DNA from: Chloroflexota bacterium
GTDB lineage: Bacteria > Chloroflexota > Anaerolineae > Anaerolineales > Villigracilaceae
Length of the DNA stretch: 64,000 nt
Reading direction: 5' to 3'
NCBI GenBank assembly: GCA_016213105.1
Contig: JACRBN010000025.1
Location: 434,001-498,000 of the forward strand
Shown here: positions 50,050-62,899 of the stretch, piece after piece
Layout: every line of letters begins with the position of its first letter
Numbering within the stretch: position 1 is the first letter of the stretch
Notes under the pieces: generated by a model
What the model was told of the DNA's origin: nothing
Databases searched by the model: none
The model's input: only the letters and a program-made list of their open reading frames with translations
Made by a program: the position numbers and the translations under genes

Positions 50050-50712
50050 TCAGGCCTCCGCCACAGAATCGAGCCGAGCGCGCAGGGCTTTGATGCCGTC
50101 GAAGGTGGCGCTCACATTGATCAGGTCACCGCTTTCGAGCACGGTGTCGAGGGTCGGCAGGATGGCGCGCCCGGCGCGGGACAGGGCGACCGGCAAAAAG
50201 CCTTGCAGGCCGCCGCACATATCGCCCCACAGGCGACCATGCCAGGCATGGGGAATGGACAGTTCGTAGACTTCCACTTCGCCATTGCCGGCCGAGAAGA
50301 CCGCCTTGGTGCTGACGCCGGTCAGCATTTCCTCGGTGCGCTGGGCGCCCCAGGCGGTGGAGCCGACGATCTGCATTCCAAAGGATTCCAACATGCCGCG
50401 CAGGTGCGGGTCGTAATTGCGACAGACCACCATCGGCAGGTTGTAGACCGTGCGCGCAGCGTGCGCCACGACCGCATTGAGGGTGTCGGAATTGGTCACC
50501 GCGGCCAGCCCATCGGCTTCGCTGATGCCGGCGCGGTCGAGGACATCCTTGCGCAGCGCCTCGCCGTGGACGGTGCGTCCGCGGAACTCAGGGTCGATGC
50601 GATGGAAAGCCTCCTCGTTTTGATCCACGACCACCACCTGGTGGCCGCTCTTGTACAGGCGCAGGGCCAGTTCGGCCCCCACACGCCCACAGCCAACGAT
50701 GATAATTTTCAT
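50050..50712 (-). CDS. TrkA-type RCK protein (first copy)
   Basis: This 220-residue protein has RCK_N (MKIIIVGCGRVGAELALRLYKSGHQVVVVDQ) and a shortened or diverged RCK_C-like end (LPTLDTVLESGDLINVSATF). Together with the second copy it could form a heteromeric regulatory ring on the transporter. Its ATG overlaps the kimA stop (ATGA), so their synthesis is coupled. Confidence 0.92.
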   Translation of the reverse strand: MKIIIVGCGRVGAELALRLYKSGHQVVVVDQNEEAFHRIDPEFRGRTVHGEALRKDVLDRAGISEADGLAAVTNSDTLNAVVAHAARTVYNLPMVVCRNYDPHLRGMLESFGMQIVGSTAWGAQRTEEMLTGVSTKAVFSAGNGEVEVYELSIPHAWHGRLWGDMCGGLQGFLPVALSRAGRAILPTLDTVLESGDLINVSATFDGIKALRARLDSVAEA

Positions 50713-52682
50713 GAGTTCTCCTTTGCTTCCGCCACCTGGTACGGCACGTCGGTGATAACGATGCCCGGGGTGGAAAGTAATTCCTTGCGCAGCAGATCGG
50801 CGGTATTCATGTGCAGCACGCTCTCCACCGGGCTGGCGGCCACGAATTGCGGCACCACGATGGTGATCACCTCGTTCGGCTGGCGCTGGGAGATGATCTC
50901 GTCGATGTAGACCAGCAGGGGTTCGAGGAATAGACGGTAGGGTGAATCAAGAATATACAGGCGCACGCCATCGCCCCAGGTGTTCCACTTTTTCTGCACC
51001 TTGTCCGTCTCGTCCGGGTCAATCGAAACGTGGACGGCGGTCACGTCATCCGACAACATGCGCGCGTAGCGCAGCGCCTGGAGCGTGCCCTGGTGAACGC
51101 CGCTGACCGGCATGATGACGCGGTGACGGGTCACGTGCGGGGCGGGACCGGCATAATGGTCGAGGGTGAGACGCCCGGCGACACTGCGGTAATGGCGGTG
51201 AATCATCCAGAAAATCGCCATCAGGCTTGGGGTCAGGATCAGAACAACCCAGGCGCCATCCTGAAACTTGGTGACAGAGAAGACGATCATAACCACAAAG
51301 GTACAGACCGCGCCAAATCCATTGACCAGCATTTTGTACTGCCAGCCCTTTTCAAAGCGCAGCGCGGAGCCGCGCTCGACAATCTCCTCACCTTCTTTAA
51401 GTCGACCGATCTTCCTCCAACGCAGGGCCATGCCGCCTTGGGACAAGGTAAAGGAAAGGAAGACGCCGATGGCATATAGGGGAATCAGACGGGTAACACT
51501 AGCCTGGAAAATGACAATCAGCAGGGATGCGATCAAGGCCAGCGATACAATGCCATACGAATAAACCAGGCGGCTGCCTCGATAGGTTAACTGGCGGGGG
51601 AGGAAACCATCCTTGGCGGCCAGCGCGCTCAAACGCGGAAAATCCGCAAAGGCGGTGTTGGCGGCCATGATCAAAATGACAGTGGTGCCACCGATCAAAA
51701 ACAGGTAGAAAATACCGCGCCCGTTGAAGATGGTTTCAGCAAGCTGGGAAATGACAGTAACAGACTCGGAAGGAACTGCCTGGATTTCTCGAGTCAGGAA
51801 GGAGATGCCCAGGAAGAGCGAGCCGAGGATGAGCGCCATCCAGATCAGGGTAATGCCGGCGTTTTTGCTGCGAGGCTCTTTGAAGGCGGTAATACCGTTT
51901 GAGATGGCTTCCACGCCCGTCAGGGCCGTGGTGCCACTGGCAAAAGCATGCAGGATCAGGAAGGGTGTAATCGCGGCAAGCGCGTGCGCAGATTCCATTT
52001 CCGGGGGATTGATCACAGTGCCGAGAGAACCTGTAAAGTAGCGAAAGAAACCATAACCGACAGTAATGAACATCATGGTGATGAAAAAATATGTGGGGAA
52101 CGCAAAGGCCGCTCCAGATTCCTTCACACCACGCAAGTTGATTAGCATGACGAACAATACAAAAACAATGGATATTTCCACGCGATATTCGAACAGGTTG
52201 GGATAGGCCGAAACGATTTGCGCAACACCTGATGAAATCGAGACGGCCACGGTTAGGATATAGTCAGTCAACAGGGCGGCCGCCGCCATCAAAGCGGGCA
52301 CATCGCCTAAATTATCGCGGGAAACGATGTAAGCGCCGCCGCCATCAGGGTAGGCATGGATGGTTTGTTCATAGGAAATCGTCACGATGCCAAGCAAAAA
52401 GACGATGGCCATGGAGATTGGAAACACGTATCCAAAAGCCATCGTCCCGGCCGCAGCCAGGATCACCAAAATTTCCTGGGTGGCGTAGGCCGTCGAGGAA
52501 AGCGCGTCGGAGGCGAATACCGCCAAACCGACCACTTTACCAATTGTCTGATGGGGGGCGTCTGCTGTGGAGAGGGGACGGCCGATCAGCCAATGTCCTG
52601 GTGACCAGCCCGGCATGTGTTTTGTGGTGCGCCGCATGAGACGGGATTGGGAATTTGGATCCTGTGGTGCTATGGTTGTCAT
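50709..52682 (-). CDS. kimA: KimA-like potassium importer (APC superfamily)
   Basis: This 657-residue transporter has about twelve helices with KVVGLAVFASDALSSTAYATQEIL and YEQTIHAYPDGGGAYIVSRDNLG, the pattern of KimA (YdaO) high-affinity potassium importers. A cytoplasmic C-terminal domain of about 150 residues follows (VIMPVSGVHQGTLQALRYARML). KimA of Bacillus is controlled by cyclic di-AMP. A TATAAT box at 52761 gives a leader of about 70 bases, too short for a ydaO riboswitch. The two RCK genes follow directly. Confidence 0.88.
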   Translation of the reverse strand: MTTIAPQDPNSQSRLMRRTTKHMPGWSPGHWLIGRPLSTADAPHQTIGKVVGLAVFASDALSSTAYATQEILVILAAAGTMAFGYVFPISMAIVFLLGIVTISYEQTIHAYPDGGGAYIVSRDNLGDVPALMAAAALLTDYILTVAVSISSGVAQIVSAYPNLFEYRVEISIVFVLFVMLINLRGVKESGAAFAFPTYFFITMMFITVGYGFFRYFTGSLGTVINPPEMESAHALAAITPFLILHAFASGTTALTGVEAISNGITAFKEPRSKNAGITLIWMALILGSLFLGISFLTREIQAVPSESVTVISQLAETIFNGRGIFYLFLIGGTTVILIMAANTAFADFPRLSALAAKDGFLPRQLTYRGSRLVYSYGIVSLALIASLLIVIFQASVTRLIPLYAIGVFLSFTLSQGGMALRWRKIGRLKEGEEIVERGSALRFEKGWQYKMLVNGFGAVCTFVVMIVFSVTKFQDGAWVVLILTPSLMAIFWMIHRHYRSVAGRLTLDHYAGPAPHVTRHRVIMPVSGVHQGTLQALRYARMLSDDVTAVHVSIDPDETDKVQKKWNTWGDGVRLYILDSPYRLFLEPLLVYIDEIISQRQPNEVITIVVPQFVAASPVESVLHMNTADLLRKELLSTPGIVITDVPYQVAEAKENS

Positions 52683-52760
52683 GTTATTGGTGTTCTTTCA
52701 TTACGGACAAAAGACATCGATACAAAATATAAGCCCTCAATTGAACCAGGGCAAGCGCGG

Positions 52761-52766
52761 ATTATA
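52761..52766 (-). promoter_or_regulatory. -10 box upstream of kimA
   Basis: TATAAT on the - strand, about 78 bases before the ATG at 52682. It overlaps the region right after the end of the large kinase gene. I see no convincing -35 box. Confidence 0.5.
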
Positions 52767-52782
52767 GTCGATAATCGTTGAA

Positions 52783-56070
<3,288 letters not shown>

Positions 56071-56084
56071 GCCAGATATGGGAA

Positions 56085-56090
56085 ATTATA
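56085..56090 (-). promoter_or_regulatory. -10 box of the large kinase gene
   Basis: TATAAT on the - strand ends 14 bases before the ATG at 56070, predicting a leader of only about seven bases without a ribosome site. Confidence 0.55.
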
Positions 56091-56150
56091 GTCCCAAAAC
56101 CCCCACAGGTATCCTATTGTCTGCTTGCAAGTCCGTTAAATTTTTGGGAT

Positions 56151-56867
56151 CTAGCCATACACACCGCGCAATTCGGGCGGAAGCAGATCTGCCAGCGCCC
56201 GCATGATGCGGCGGGTATCCTCCTGCAACCGCCCTGAACCTTCGGCCGGCCCCTCCAGGCAAAACGGAGTCCCGACTGTGAGCGTTACCCGCGCCCGTCT
56301 CAGCCTGCGCAGACTTGCGTAAACGTGCGCGTTGTCTGTGCCCGTCAACGCAATGGGAACAATCGGCACATCCGCTCTGCGCGCCAGGAAGGCCGCCCCT
56401 TCGCCGCCGGTTTCCAGGCCGTCGATCAGGCTGTAGCGGCCCTCCGGCGCAATCACCAGGACACGGCCCCCGGCCAGCCCATCCAGGGCGGCGCGCAGGG
56501 CGCGGCGGTCGGCCTGGCCGCGATGCAGCCAGATGACGCCGTACCAGTCCATCAGTTTTCCGAGAACGGGGAAATCGTACAGTTCGATCTTGCCCAGCGC
56601 ATCGATCTCCACGGGCAGGGAGGCCACCACCAGCGGGGTATCCGCATCCCCCCGATGATTGATCACCACCAGCACAGGGCCGTGCCCCGGGAAATTCTCC
56701 AACCCCCGCACCTCGGCCTGCAAACACGCGAGTTTGATCAGTTTCAGTAATCCGCGCGCCAGGGCGCGAAAGATGCGGCGCGCGGGAGTCAAACGCGGCA
56801 GGCGCACCAACTCCGGCCGCCAGACCCCGGCCACAGGCTTAGGCGGGGAAGACGGCGCTTTCCGCAT
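56151..56867 (-). CDS. PlsC-like acyltransferase (second of two)
   Basis: This 238-residue protein has the acyltransferase motifs NHRGDAD (H(x4)D) and PEGRYS, with VPIVPIALTGTDNAHVY as the later block. It probably acylates a glycerolipid intermediate, but its motif I differs from the first copy and the substrate may differ. The ATG at 56867 overlaps the previous gene by 29 bases. A GTG at 56834, four bases after that gene's stop, is a possible alternative start. Confidence 0.87.
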   Translation of the reverse strand: MRKAPSSPPKPVAGVWRPELVRLPRLTPARRIFRALARGLLKLIKLACLQAEVRGLENFPGHGPVLVVINHRGDADTPLVVASLPVEIDALGKIELYDFPVLGKLMDWYGVIWLHRGQADRRALRAALDGLAGGRVLVIAPEGRYSLIDGLETGGEGAAFLARRADVPIVPIALTGTDNAHVYASLRRLRRARVTLTVGTPFCLEGPAEGSGRLQEDTRRIMRALADLLPPELRGVYG

Positions 56868-57528
56868 ACACGCCGCGATATTCCTCGGGAAGCAGGCTTG
56901 CAATGTGCGACATGACCAGGTCGGCGATCTGCTGGCGGGCCGCGCGGCGCGCAGCCGGGTCAGCGGGCGCGGGCGGCAGTTGGATCGGCTTCCCGATGCG
57001 GATCTCAATGGATGGACGCTCGCCGCGCAGTCCACGTTTGAGAAAATCCCCGCTCGTACCCACCATGCCGACCGGCACCACGGGCACGTTCGCCTTTTGC
57101 AGGATGAAGCCCACACCCGGCTTGGCACGCCGCATGGCCTTGACGTGGGAACGCCCGCCCTCCGGCGCAATCATCATCGGGCGGCCGGCCGCGAGCAGGG
57201 CCAGGACTTTGTCGATCAACGCGCGATCATATTCGCCGCGATGCACGGGAATGGTCCCGTACAGTTTGAGCAACTGTCCCTGCACAGGTTTGTCGAACAC
57301 GTCCACCGCGCCGATGGCTTCGAGCAACTCGGGCCAGAAGCACAACGCGGCCGGCGGATCGATGATCGAGACGTGATTCAAGGCCGCGATGTACGCCTGC
57401 CCAAGCGGAACGTTCTCCCTGCCCGTGACGGTGACACGTCCCAGGAGTTTAAAAATCGCCCGCACGGCCGCTACCACCGGCCGGCGGGTGAAACGAACGT
57501 GGGCGGGCAGATGATACCCTTCGGTCAC
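56839..57528 (-). CDS. plsC: 1-acyl-glycerol-3-phosphate acyltransferase PlsC-like (first of two)
   Basis: This 229-residue enzyme has NHVSIID (H(x4)D catalytic pair), the FDKPVQGQLLKLYGTIPVHRG block, PEGGRS and VPVVPVGMVG, the four motifs of lysophosphatidic acid acyltransferases. It makes phosphatidic acid for membrane lipids. The GTG at 57528 shares GTGA with the cmk stop, so it is preferred to the GTG two codons upstream. Confidence 0.9.
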   Translation of the reverse strand: MTEGYHLPAHVRFTRRPVVAAVRAIFKLLGRVTVTGRENVPLGQAYIAALNHVSIIDPPAALCFWPELLEAIGAVDVFDKPVQGQLLKLYGTIPVHRGEYDRALIDKVLALLAAGRPMMIAPEGGRSHVKAMRRAKPGVGFILQKANVPVVPVGMVGTSGDFLKRGLRGERPSIEIRIGKPIQLPPAPADPAARRAARQQIADLVMSHIASLLPEEYRGVYAESAVFPA

Positions 57529-58214
57529 CTGCACAAATCCTTCACGCGCTGGAAGACCTCGTCGGCATCGAGCCGGTCAGAGTCGAGGATGACGGCATCT
57601 TCGGCGGGACGCAGGGGCGCCACGGCGCGGGTCGAATCAATATGGTCGCGCTGGATGACCTTGTCCAGGATTTCCTGGTAATCGGGATTCTCGCCGCGCG
57701 CGCGAACCTCGTCGTAGCGGCGGCGGGCACGCTCATCTGCGGTCGCATCCAGATATACCTTGAGGTCGGCCTCCGGCAGGACGACCGTTCCGATGTCCCG
57801 CCCCACCATGACGACGCGTCCGCGTTTGCCGATGCGGCGCTGCTGTTCCGATAAGGCCTTGCGCACCCCCGCATACGCGGAGACGACCGAGACGTTCGCG
57901 TCCACCTCGCGGCGGCGGGTTTCCCAGGTAATGTCCTGGCCGTCGGCGAGCACGTCACAGGCGCGGCCATCCTCCTGCGACGGGGCGGCCACGTCGATCT
58001 GGGCGGTCTCCGCCAGCGAGGTGACGGCGGCTTCGTCGTTCACATCCACCCCGCGCTGGAGAGCCAGCCAGGTGACTGCGCGATACATGACGCCGGTGTC
58101 GAAGAAGAGGTAGCCAAGTTCATCGGCGAGACGGCGGCCCAGGGTGGATTTACCCGAAGCAGCCGGGCCATCGATGGCGATGATGGAAGGGGAAGTCGTG
58201 GAGGATGGGGTCAT
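57525..58214 (-). CDS. cmk: cytidylate kinase
   Basis: This 229-residue enzyme phosphorylates CMP and dCMP. It has the P-loop IDGPAASGKSTLGRRLA, DTGVMYRAVTWLAL, the nucleotide-binding GRDIGTVVLPEADLKVYL and the lid ARRRYDEVR. Association of cmk with plsC is common in bacteria. The ATG at 58214 is preceded by AAGG. Confidence 0.96.
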   Translation of the reverse strand: MTPSSTTSPSIIAIDGPAASGKSTLGRRLADELGYLFFDTGVMYRAVTWLALQRGVDVNDEAAVTSLAETAQIDVAAPSQEDGRACDVLADGQDITWETRRREVDANVSVVSAYAGVRKALSEQQRRIGKRGRVVMVGRDIGTVVLPEADLKVYLDATADERARRRYDEVRARGENPDYQEILDKVIQRDHIDSTRAVAPLRPAEDAVILDSDRLDADEVFQRVKDLCR

Positions 58215-58245
58215 TATGCCTTTTTAGTCGGCCCTGCCGCAAAGG

Positions 58246-59943
58246 TCAGGGCACGGTCGGAGTGTTCGAGTCGATGAAGAGATCGTCGCGCGCCCAAAGC
58301 AGGATGGTGTCGAAGGATTGGGGCATCTCGCGCAGCATGATCCAGCGCAGCCATTCGCTGAAGCCGCCCTCCCAGATGGGCTGCTGGTCCCAGGTGAAAT
58401 CCTGTCCGCGATAAGGCGAGGCCAGGGCGGGTTCGTTGCGCAGGGGAGTGATGAGGATGGGCGGCGCAGTCGACGCATCCAGCGCGTCCACTATGGTAAC
58501 CGGATGGCGGTGCAGGACCCACAACAGGGCCGGCGAATCCACGCCCGCGACGGTGACCGGCAGGTCGGTGCGGCTGCCTGTCTGCCACTCGGAAAGGTTA
58601 TCCACCGTGGCGGCGACCAGCTCCGCGTGGACGGGATACGTGCCCGCATCCCATAGCTCGGAGGTGTAGGTGGCGCGGATGTGTCCCGCGCCCATGCCGG
58701 CGCCGAGGGTCAACAGGCCCAACGTCACCGTCAGGCCCCACACGGTGCCCAGGCGCGCGGTGCGGAGCGACCAACCCACGGCCACCAGCAGCAGGCTGAC
58801 AGCCAGCAGGAAGATGGCTCCCACGAACAGGATGATGCGCAGGGAGGATTGATCCGTGGACAGGGGCGTCCACATCAGGCTGGCCAGATCGAGCCAGGCA
58901 AAGATCAGGATCAGGATCGTCAGCCCAGTCACACCCAGGAATTCGCTGCGTTCCCCCGCGCGCAAATCCATGTGGCGGGAGAGTTCCAGGGCGGCCAGCG
59001 CCAAAAACGGGAGGAGCATCCAGGCCAGGTCATGCACCTGGTGGCCCGGGTGGAAGGTGGGCAGCAGGAGCGCCACCAGCATCCACACGCTCAGGCGGGT
59101 GACGCGGCGGCTTCCCACCCACCACCCGCGGACAATGGCGATCAAGGCGAACAACAGCGCCAGCGGCTGATAGTACAACAGGGACAGATACAGGCGTGAG
59201 GTCGGAATGTTCGAGGGGACGGTCCAGTTGCGCAGGTATTCACCCAGGCCGCTGAAGATTCCGCCCAGCCCGGACGGCACGAGGAAGAAAAGCGTGCCAA
59301 ATAGAACCAGGACGATCACAAAGGGCGGCCAGAATTGGCGCAGGTCGGGTTTCGGCGCTGATACAAGACTGGAACCTTGACGATATACCAGCCCCTGAAG
59401 AATGGCCCACGTCAGGCCAAGGCCCAGCAGTCCGGGCCATAGCGCGGGGCCTGTGAACAGGGCCAGGGCGGCAAACGCGCCGGCCCTGCGGATAAGTCCG
59501 CGCTCCCAGAAGCCCCATGCAAAAAGCACGAACGTGACTGCAAAGATGGCGCTGCCCGCCTGGCGGGAAATCGCCAGCAGCCCGGGATCGAACGCGAGGA
59601 AGAAGGCCAGGATCAGCGCCGCGCGTGGTTTCAAGCGGTGCCTGAACAACATCGGCGCGAGAACCAGCAGGCTGCCGGTCAACGCGGGGGCCAGGCGCGC
59701 GAAGAAGTTCGAGCTTTCGAAGGCGTAGAAGAAGATGCTGGTGATCAGAACGTAGGCGGTCTGCGGCCCGATGCCGGTCTGCAGGCCACCGGCCACGTTC
59801 AGGGCCTGCAAGGCGGAGAGAGCCTCCGCGTCGGTCAATGGAAAGGCGCCCAGGCGCAGCAGGCGCAAGGTGAGGGCCAGCCCGAAGGCCAGCGCATACA
59901 ACCCATACTCACGTTTCAAACGGGGAAAGTCCATGGAAACCAT
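58246..59943 (-). CDS. GT39/Agl23-like multi-spanning membrane protein
   Basis: This 565-residue protein has about eleven hydrophobic helices. The first extracytoplasmic loop has the pattern of GT-C glycosyltransferases, with DAEALSALQ after helix one and SSNFFARLAPALTGSLLVLAP. Proteins of this type next to DUF2298 genes are known as Agl23/TIGR03663, linked to lipid-linked glycan flippase or transfer activity in archaea and Chloroflexota. The ATG at 59943 follows the previous stop by one base. The assignment is by architecture and context. Confidence 0.8.
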   Translation of the reverse strand: MVSMDFPRLKREYGLYALAFGLALTLRLLRLGAFPLTDAEALSALQALNVAGGLQTGIGPQTAYVLITSIFFYAFESSNFFARLAPALTGSLLVLAPMLFRHRLKPRAALILAFFLAFDPGLLAISRQAGSAIFAVTFVLFAWGFWERGLIRRAGAFAALALFTGPALWPGLLGLGLTWAILQGLVYRQGSSLVSAPKPDLRQFWPPFVIVLVLFGTLFFLVPSGLGGIFSGLGEYLRNWTVPSNIPTSRLYLSLLYYQPLALLFALIAIVRGWWVGSRRVTRLSVWMLVALLLPTFHPGHQVHDLAWMLLPFLALAALELSRHMDLRAGERSEFLGVTGLTILILIFAWLDLASLMWTPLSTDQSSLRIILFVGAIFLLAVSLLLVAVGWSLRTARLGTVWGLTVTLGLLTLGAGMGAGHIRATYTSELWDAGTYPVHAELVAATVDNLSEWQTGSRTDLPVTVAGVDSPALLWVLHRHPVTIVDALDASTAPPILITPLRNEPALASPYRGQDFTWDQQPIWEGGFSEWLRWIMLREMPQSFDTILLWARDDLFIDSNTPTVP

Positions 59944-59944
59944 T

Positions 59945-62533
59945 TTACCTGTTTTCAGTTACGGGCTGAGGCGCTTCGTAGATGGTGACATTGGCGTTCT
60001 GGAACACGATGGGCAGGTTGTCGTAAAATTTCTGCTCATTCACGGGATAGGTGGTGCGTTCCAGGGAACCGATCACGATATAGCGGATATGATACATCTC
60101 GATAATCTGCTGCGCGGTGCGCCAGTCCTGGGTGGTATAGAGCGTGGCCAGGTCGCCCTGACGATTACCCTGCGGTTCGCTGGTGCCGCGCCATTGTCCC
60201 TCGTGCATGGGCCAGCCGAGCACGGTGGGCAGTCCGCTGTAGGTGGAGATGCGCGAATAGCCGCTGTAACTGGCAGTGACGATGCTGGCTTCGGCCACCA
60301 CCCCATCCTCGGCGTTCAGCAGGAATTGAATGGCGGCGGCCTCGTCCGGGTTCTCGCGCCGGACGCGGTCGAAGTCGTCGAGGGTCAGGCCAAAGCTCGA
60401 TGTGAAGCCGTTGGTTTTGGTGGCGAAAGCCATGAGCGGATACGCCAGCCCAACGATCAGCAACAGCACAAAGAAAATCCTGAAGGCCGCTGTGGCGAGC
60501 CAATGGCGGGTCCGCCACAGCACGGCGACACCGAAAGCGGCCGCCAGGCTCCACAACATCCAGGCCTGGTAATAGAACTTGAAGATGGTATTCATGCGCG
60601 AGCCGAACTGATCCTGGAGGAAGAGGAACTCGGGTCCCATGACCAGCAGGAGGCCCAACAGGATCAGCAGGATGACGAAGGACGCCACCTGCGGAGCAGA
60701 TTCGGACCCCGGGGCGGACTCCCCTTCGAGAGACAGGCTCCCGTCTTCTTCACGGGCCGAATGGTTCCCGAAGAAGAAGGCCAGGGTCGGGAAGAGCATG
60801 GCCATCAGCGTGAGCAGGCTGCCGATGGATTGAATGCGGCGCATCGTGCCAGCCACGAACAGGGCGTTCGTGTCGGGCACTCCCTGCGCGGCTAGGTAAA
60901 CCTGGACAACATCGAGACGCAAGATCACGGCGCCGAATCCGATTGCCCAGGACAGGCCCCACAGGGTGAGCGGCAGGACGAGGGTCAGAATCAAGGCCAC
61001 GCGCCAGTTAGCGCGGCGGGAGGTAAAGGACAGGTAGACCAGATAAGCCAGCAGCGGCAGGAACAGCGTCCCGAACATCACCCACAGGTGCGCGCCACGC
61101 GTGGGAGTAACCAGATTGGGCAGCAATCCGCCCGCCTGCGAGGAGAAGCCCAGGTAAAAGGGCAGGTACAACAGCAGGGCTGACAGCACCAGCGGCACGC
61201 TCAGCAAAAGCATATCCTCGAGACGTTCCCACTTCCAGCCATCCTCGCGCACGCACAGCAGCAGGTAGGCAAAGATGATCAGCGAGGCCGCCACGAGGAT
61301 GTCCCACACGTTGAGGAAGGCTAGCCCGCCCAACACCAGCGCGGCGACGGCAAATCCCAGCGGGGAAATGCGCAGGCGCGCGCCAAGGAAGGGCACTGGG
61401 ATCGACCCGCGCCAGCCGCCGAGGTACAGGTTGAGCGCCACGGCCACAACCAGCAGCCCAAAGGGGATGGCCAGCACATGCGGATGCAGGTCGCCCAGCA
61501 CGAAGGAGAAGGCGGGGAATTCGTCGATGACTTCCTGGAAACCTTTTTGCAGGGTGTAATCCTGGATCACGCGCGAACCGCGCCACCACCACCAGAACCG
61601 TTCGGGGACGAACTGCTCCGTGAGCCACTTGCCGATGCCCGCCCATTGCGCTTCCTGCCACCAAAAGCCCAGCCGATCCCACAGCGGACCCGCCACAGGC
61701 GCAGGTGCTTCGCTGAGTTCCTTCATGTCCAGCCAGGTCCAGAAGGCCGAGGTGGAGGCGCCATCGGCGGCGGTTTTCCAGAACAGGCCGCGGCGGTGCA
61801 GGATTTCGAGAAAGCCTTCCACGTTGGAAATGACCAGCAGGAAGAGCGGGGCCAGCAGGGCAGAAAAGGCGTGGTTCGTATTCCGCGTTGGGTCGGATGC
61901 AGCGCTGGCTGCGCGCTGCGCGGCCAACAGGTTGTAGAGGATGCCGTACGCGCCGACGGCGCCCAGGCCGTACACCAGGGCGATCATCAGGTTGAAGGCA
62001 GCCGTCCCGGGCACGTCCGTGATGCGCGCCAGCATGGCGGTCAGCACGTAGCCGAAATAGTAATAGGAAATGGCGTATCCCGAGAGCCACGGGTCGCGCG
62101 GGGGAAAGGTGGGCGAGCGCAGGATGGCGTTGATGAAGGCCAGTTCCATCGGCTTCTCGGTGCCGAGAATCTCGGGGTTGGCCGAACGCACCAGGGCCAG
62201 GAAGCCGAAGGCCAGCAGGAAGAGGATTTCCGTGGTGAGCACGACCCGCCAGCTTTGCTTCATGAAATCCGCGATGTCAGAGCGGCCCCTGACATAGACC
62301 CAGATGCTCAATCCAACCACGATTGCCAGGGCCAGCAGGAGGCCGCTCAGGTCGTTCAACACGACGCCAAGCGAAGCCAGCCACCAAAAGAGGAAGCCCC
62401 ACAACAGCAGGCCCGCCGCGCGCGAAAGCGTGTACCCCCGATCCGCCAGTGCGGGAAAGAGGTGGCGCACCAGCGGGAAGACCAGCCAGCCCAGCAGAGT
62501 TATGAAGAAATACCAGGAAAGGAAGGCAGTCAT
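59945..62533 (-). CDS. DUF2298 (Chlor_Arch_YYY) membrane protein
   Basis: This 862-residue protein has more than a dozen helices and the hallmark tyrosine run SGYAISYYYFGY, with RSANPEILGTEKPMELAFINAILRSPTFPPRDPWLSG just before it. This is DUF2298, named for its YYY motif and its restriction largely to Chloroflexota and archaea. A GT-C-like role in glycan transfer is suspected but not shown. The C-terminal extracytoplasmic part (about 740-862) carries STYSGLPTVLGWPMHEGQWRG, also seen in the second copy. Confidence 0.93.
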   Translation of the reverse strand: MTAFLSWYFFITLLGWLVFPLVRHLFPALADRGYTLSRAAGLLLWGFLFWWLASLGVVLNDLSGLLLALAIVVGLSIWVYVRGRSDIADFMKQSWRVVLTTEILFLLAFGFLALVRSANPEILGTEKPMELAFINAILRSPTFPPRDPWLSGYAISYYYFGYVLTAMLARITDVPGTAAFNLMIALVYGLGAVGAYGILYNLLAAQRAASAASDPTRNTNHAFSALLAPLFLLVISNVEGFLEILHRRGLFWKTAADGASTSAFWTWLDMKELSEAPAPVAGPLWDRLGFWWQEAQWAGIGKWLTEQFVPERFWWWWRGSRVIQDYTLQKGFQEVIDEFPAFSFVLGDLHPHVLAIPFGLLVVAVALNLYLGGWRGSIPVPFLGARLRISPLGFAVAALVLGGLAFLNVWDILVAASLIIFAYLLLCVREDGWKWERLEDMLLLSVPLVLSALLLYLPFYLGFSSQAGGLLPNLVTPTRGAHLWVMFGTLFLPLLAYLVYLSFTSRRANWRVALILTLVLPLTLWGLSWAIGFGAVILRLDVVQVYLAAQGVPDTNALFVAGTMRRIQSIGSLLTLMAMLFPTLAFFFGNHSAREEDGSLSLEGESAPGSESAPQVASFVILLILLGLLLVMGPEFLFLQDQFGSRMNTIFKFYYQAWMLWSLAAAFGVAVLWRTRHWLATAAFRIFFVLLLIVGLAYPLMAFATKTNGFTSSFGLTLDDFDRVRRENPDEAAAIQFLLNAEDGVVAEASIVTASYSGYSRISTYSGLPTVLGWPMHEGQWRGTSEPQGNRQGDLATLYTTQDWRTAQQIIEMYHIRYIVIGSLERTTYPVNEQKFYDNLPIVFQNANVTIYEAPQPVTENR

Positions 62534-62536
62534 GGG

Positions 62537-62899
62537 TCAGTTATCGATCTGCAGCGGGGAAAAGGTTCCATCGGGGCCGGGCGCAAAATCCAGGACGTTC
62601 GTTACGGACTCCAGGTTGATGGGACCATAAATGTGCGGGAACAGGTCAGAGGTGGAGATGCCAGCCGCGGGGGGACCCGCAGGCGCTTCCCAGCGGACCT
62701 CGGAGCGGGCCGCCGTTTCATCGAGGACCAGCAGGGCGAGGTCGGTGCGTCCGCGGTAGAAGGCATTCGCCACGTGCACGACCTGCGCCGCCGTCGAGCA
62801 ATGGATGAAGCCCTCGCCCGTCAGGCTGGGCGCCGTGTACTCGCCGCGCGCCCGCGCAGACTCCCATTCGGCGCGGGAGGTAATGTGATAGATCGTCAT
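62537..62899 (-). CDS. DUF952 family protein
   Basis: This 120-residue protein reads MTIYHITSRAEWESARARGEYTAPSL, then EGFIHCSTAAQVVHVANAFY, LLVLDE and FPHIYGPIN, the full DUF952 pattern. The function is unknown, with a fold resembling ADP-ribosyltransferases. The ATG at 62899 overlaps the stop of the upstream DUF2298 gene (ATGA), so it is co-translated with that membrane protein. Confidence 0.92.
   Translation of the reverse strand: MTIYHITSRAEWESARARGEYTAPSLTGEGFIHCSTAAQVVHVANAFYRGRTDLALLVLDETAARSEVRWEAPAGPPAAGISTSDLFPHIYGPINLESVTNVLDFAPGPDGTFSPLQIDN

Noticed and set aside
52683-52782. ydaO-type cyclic di-AMP riboswitch ahead of kimA
   Set aside because: The leader from the -10 box is about 70 bases, shorter than the known riboswitch, and I could not find its conserved paired segments.
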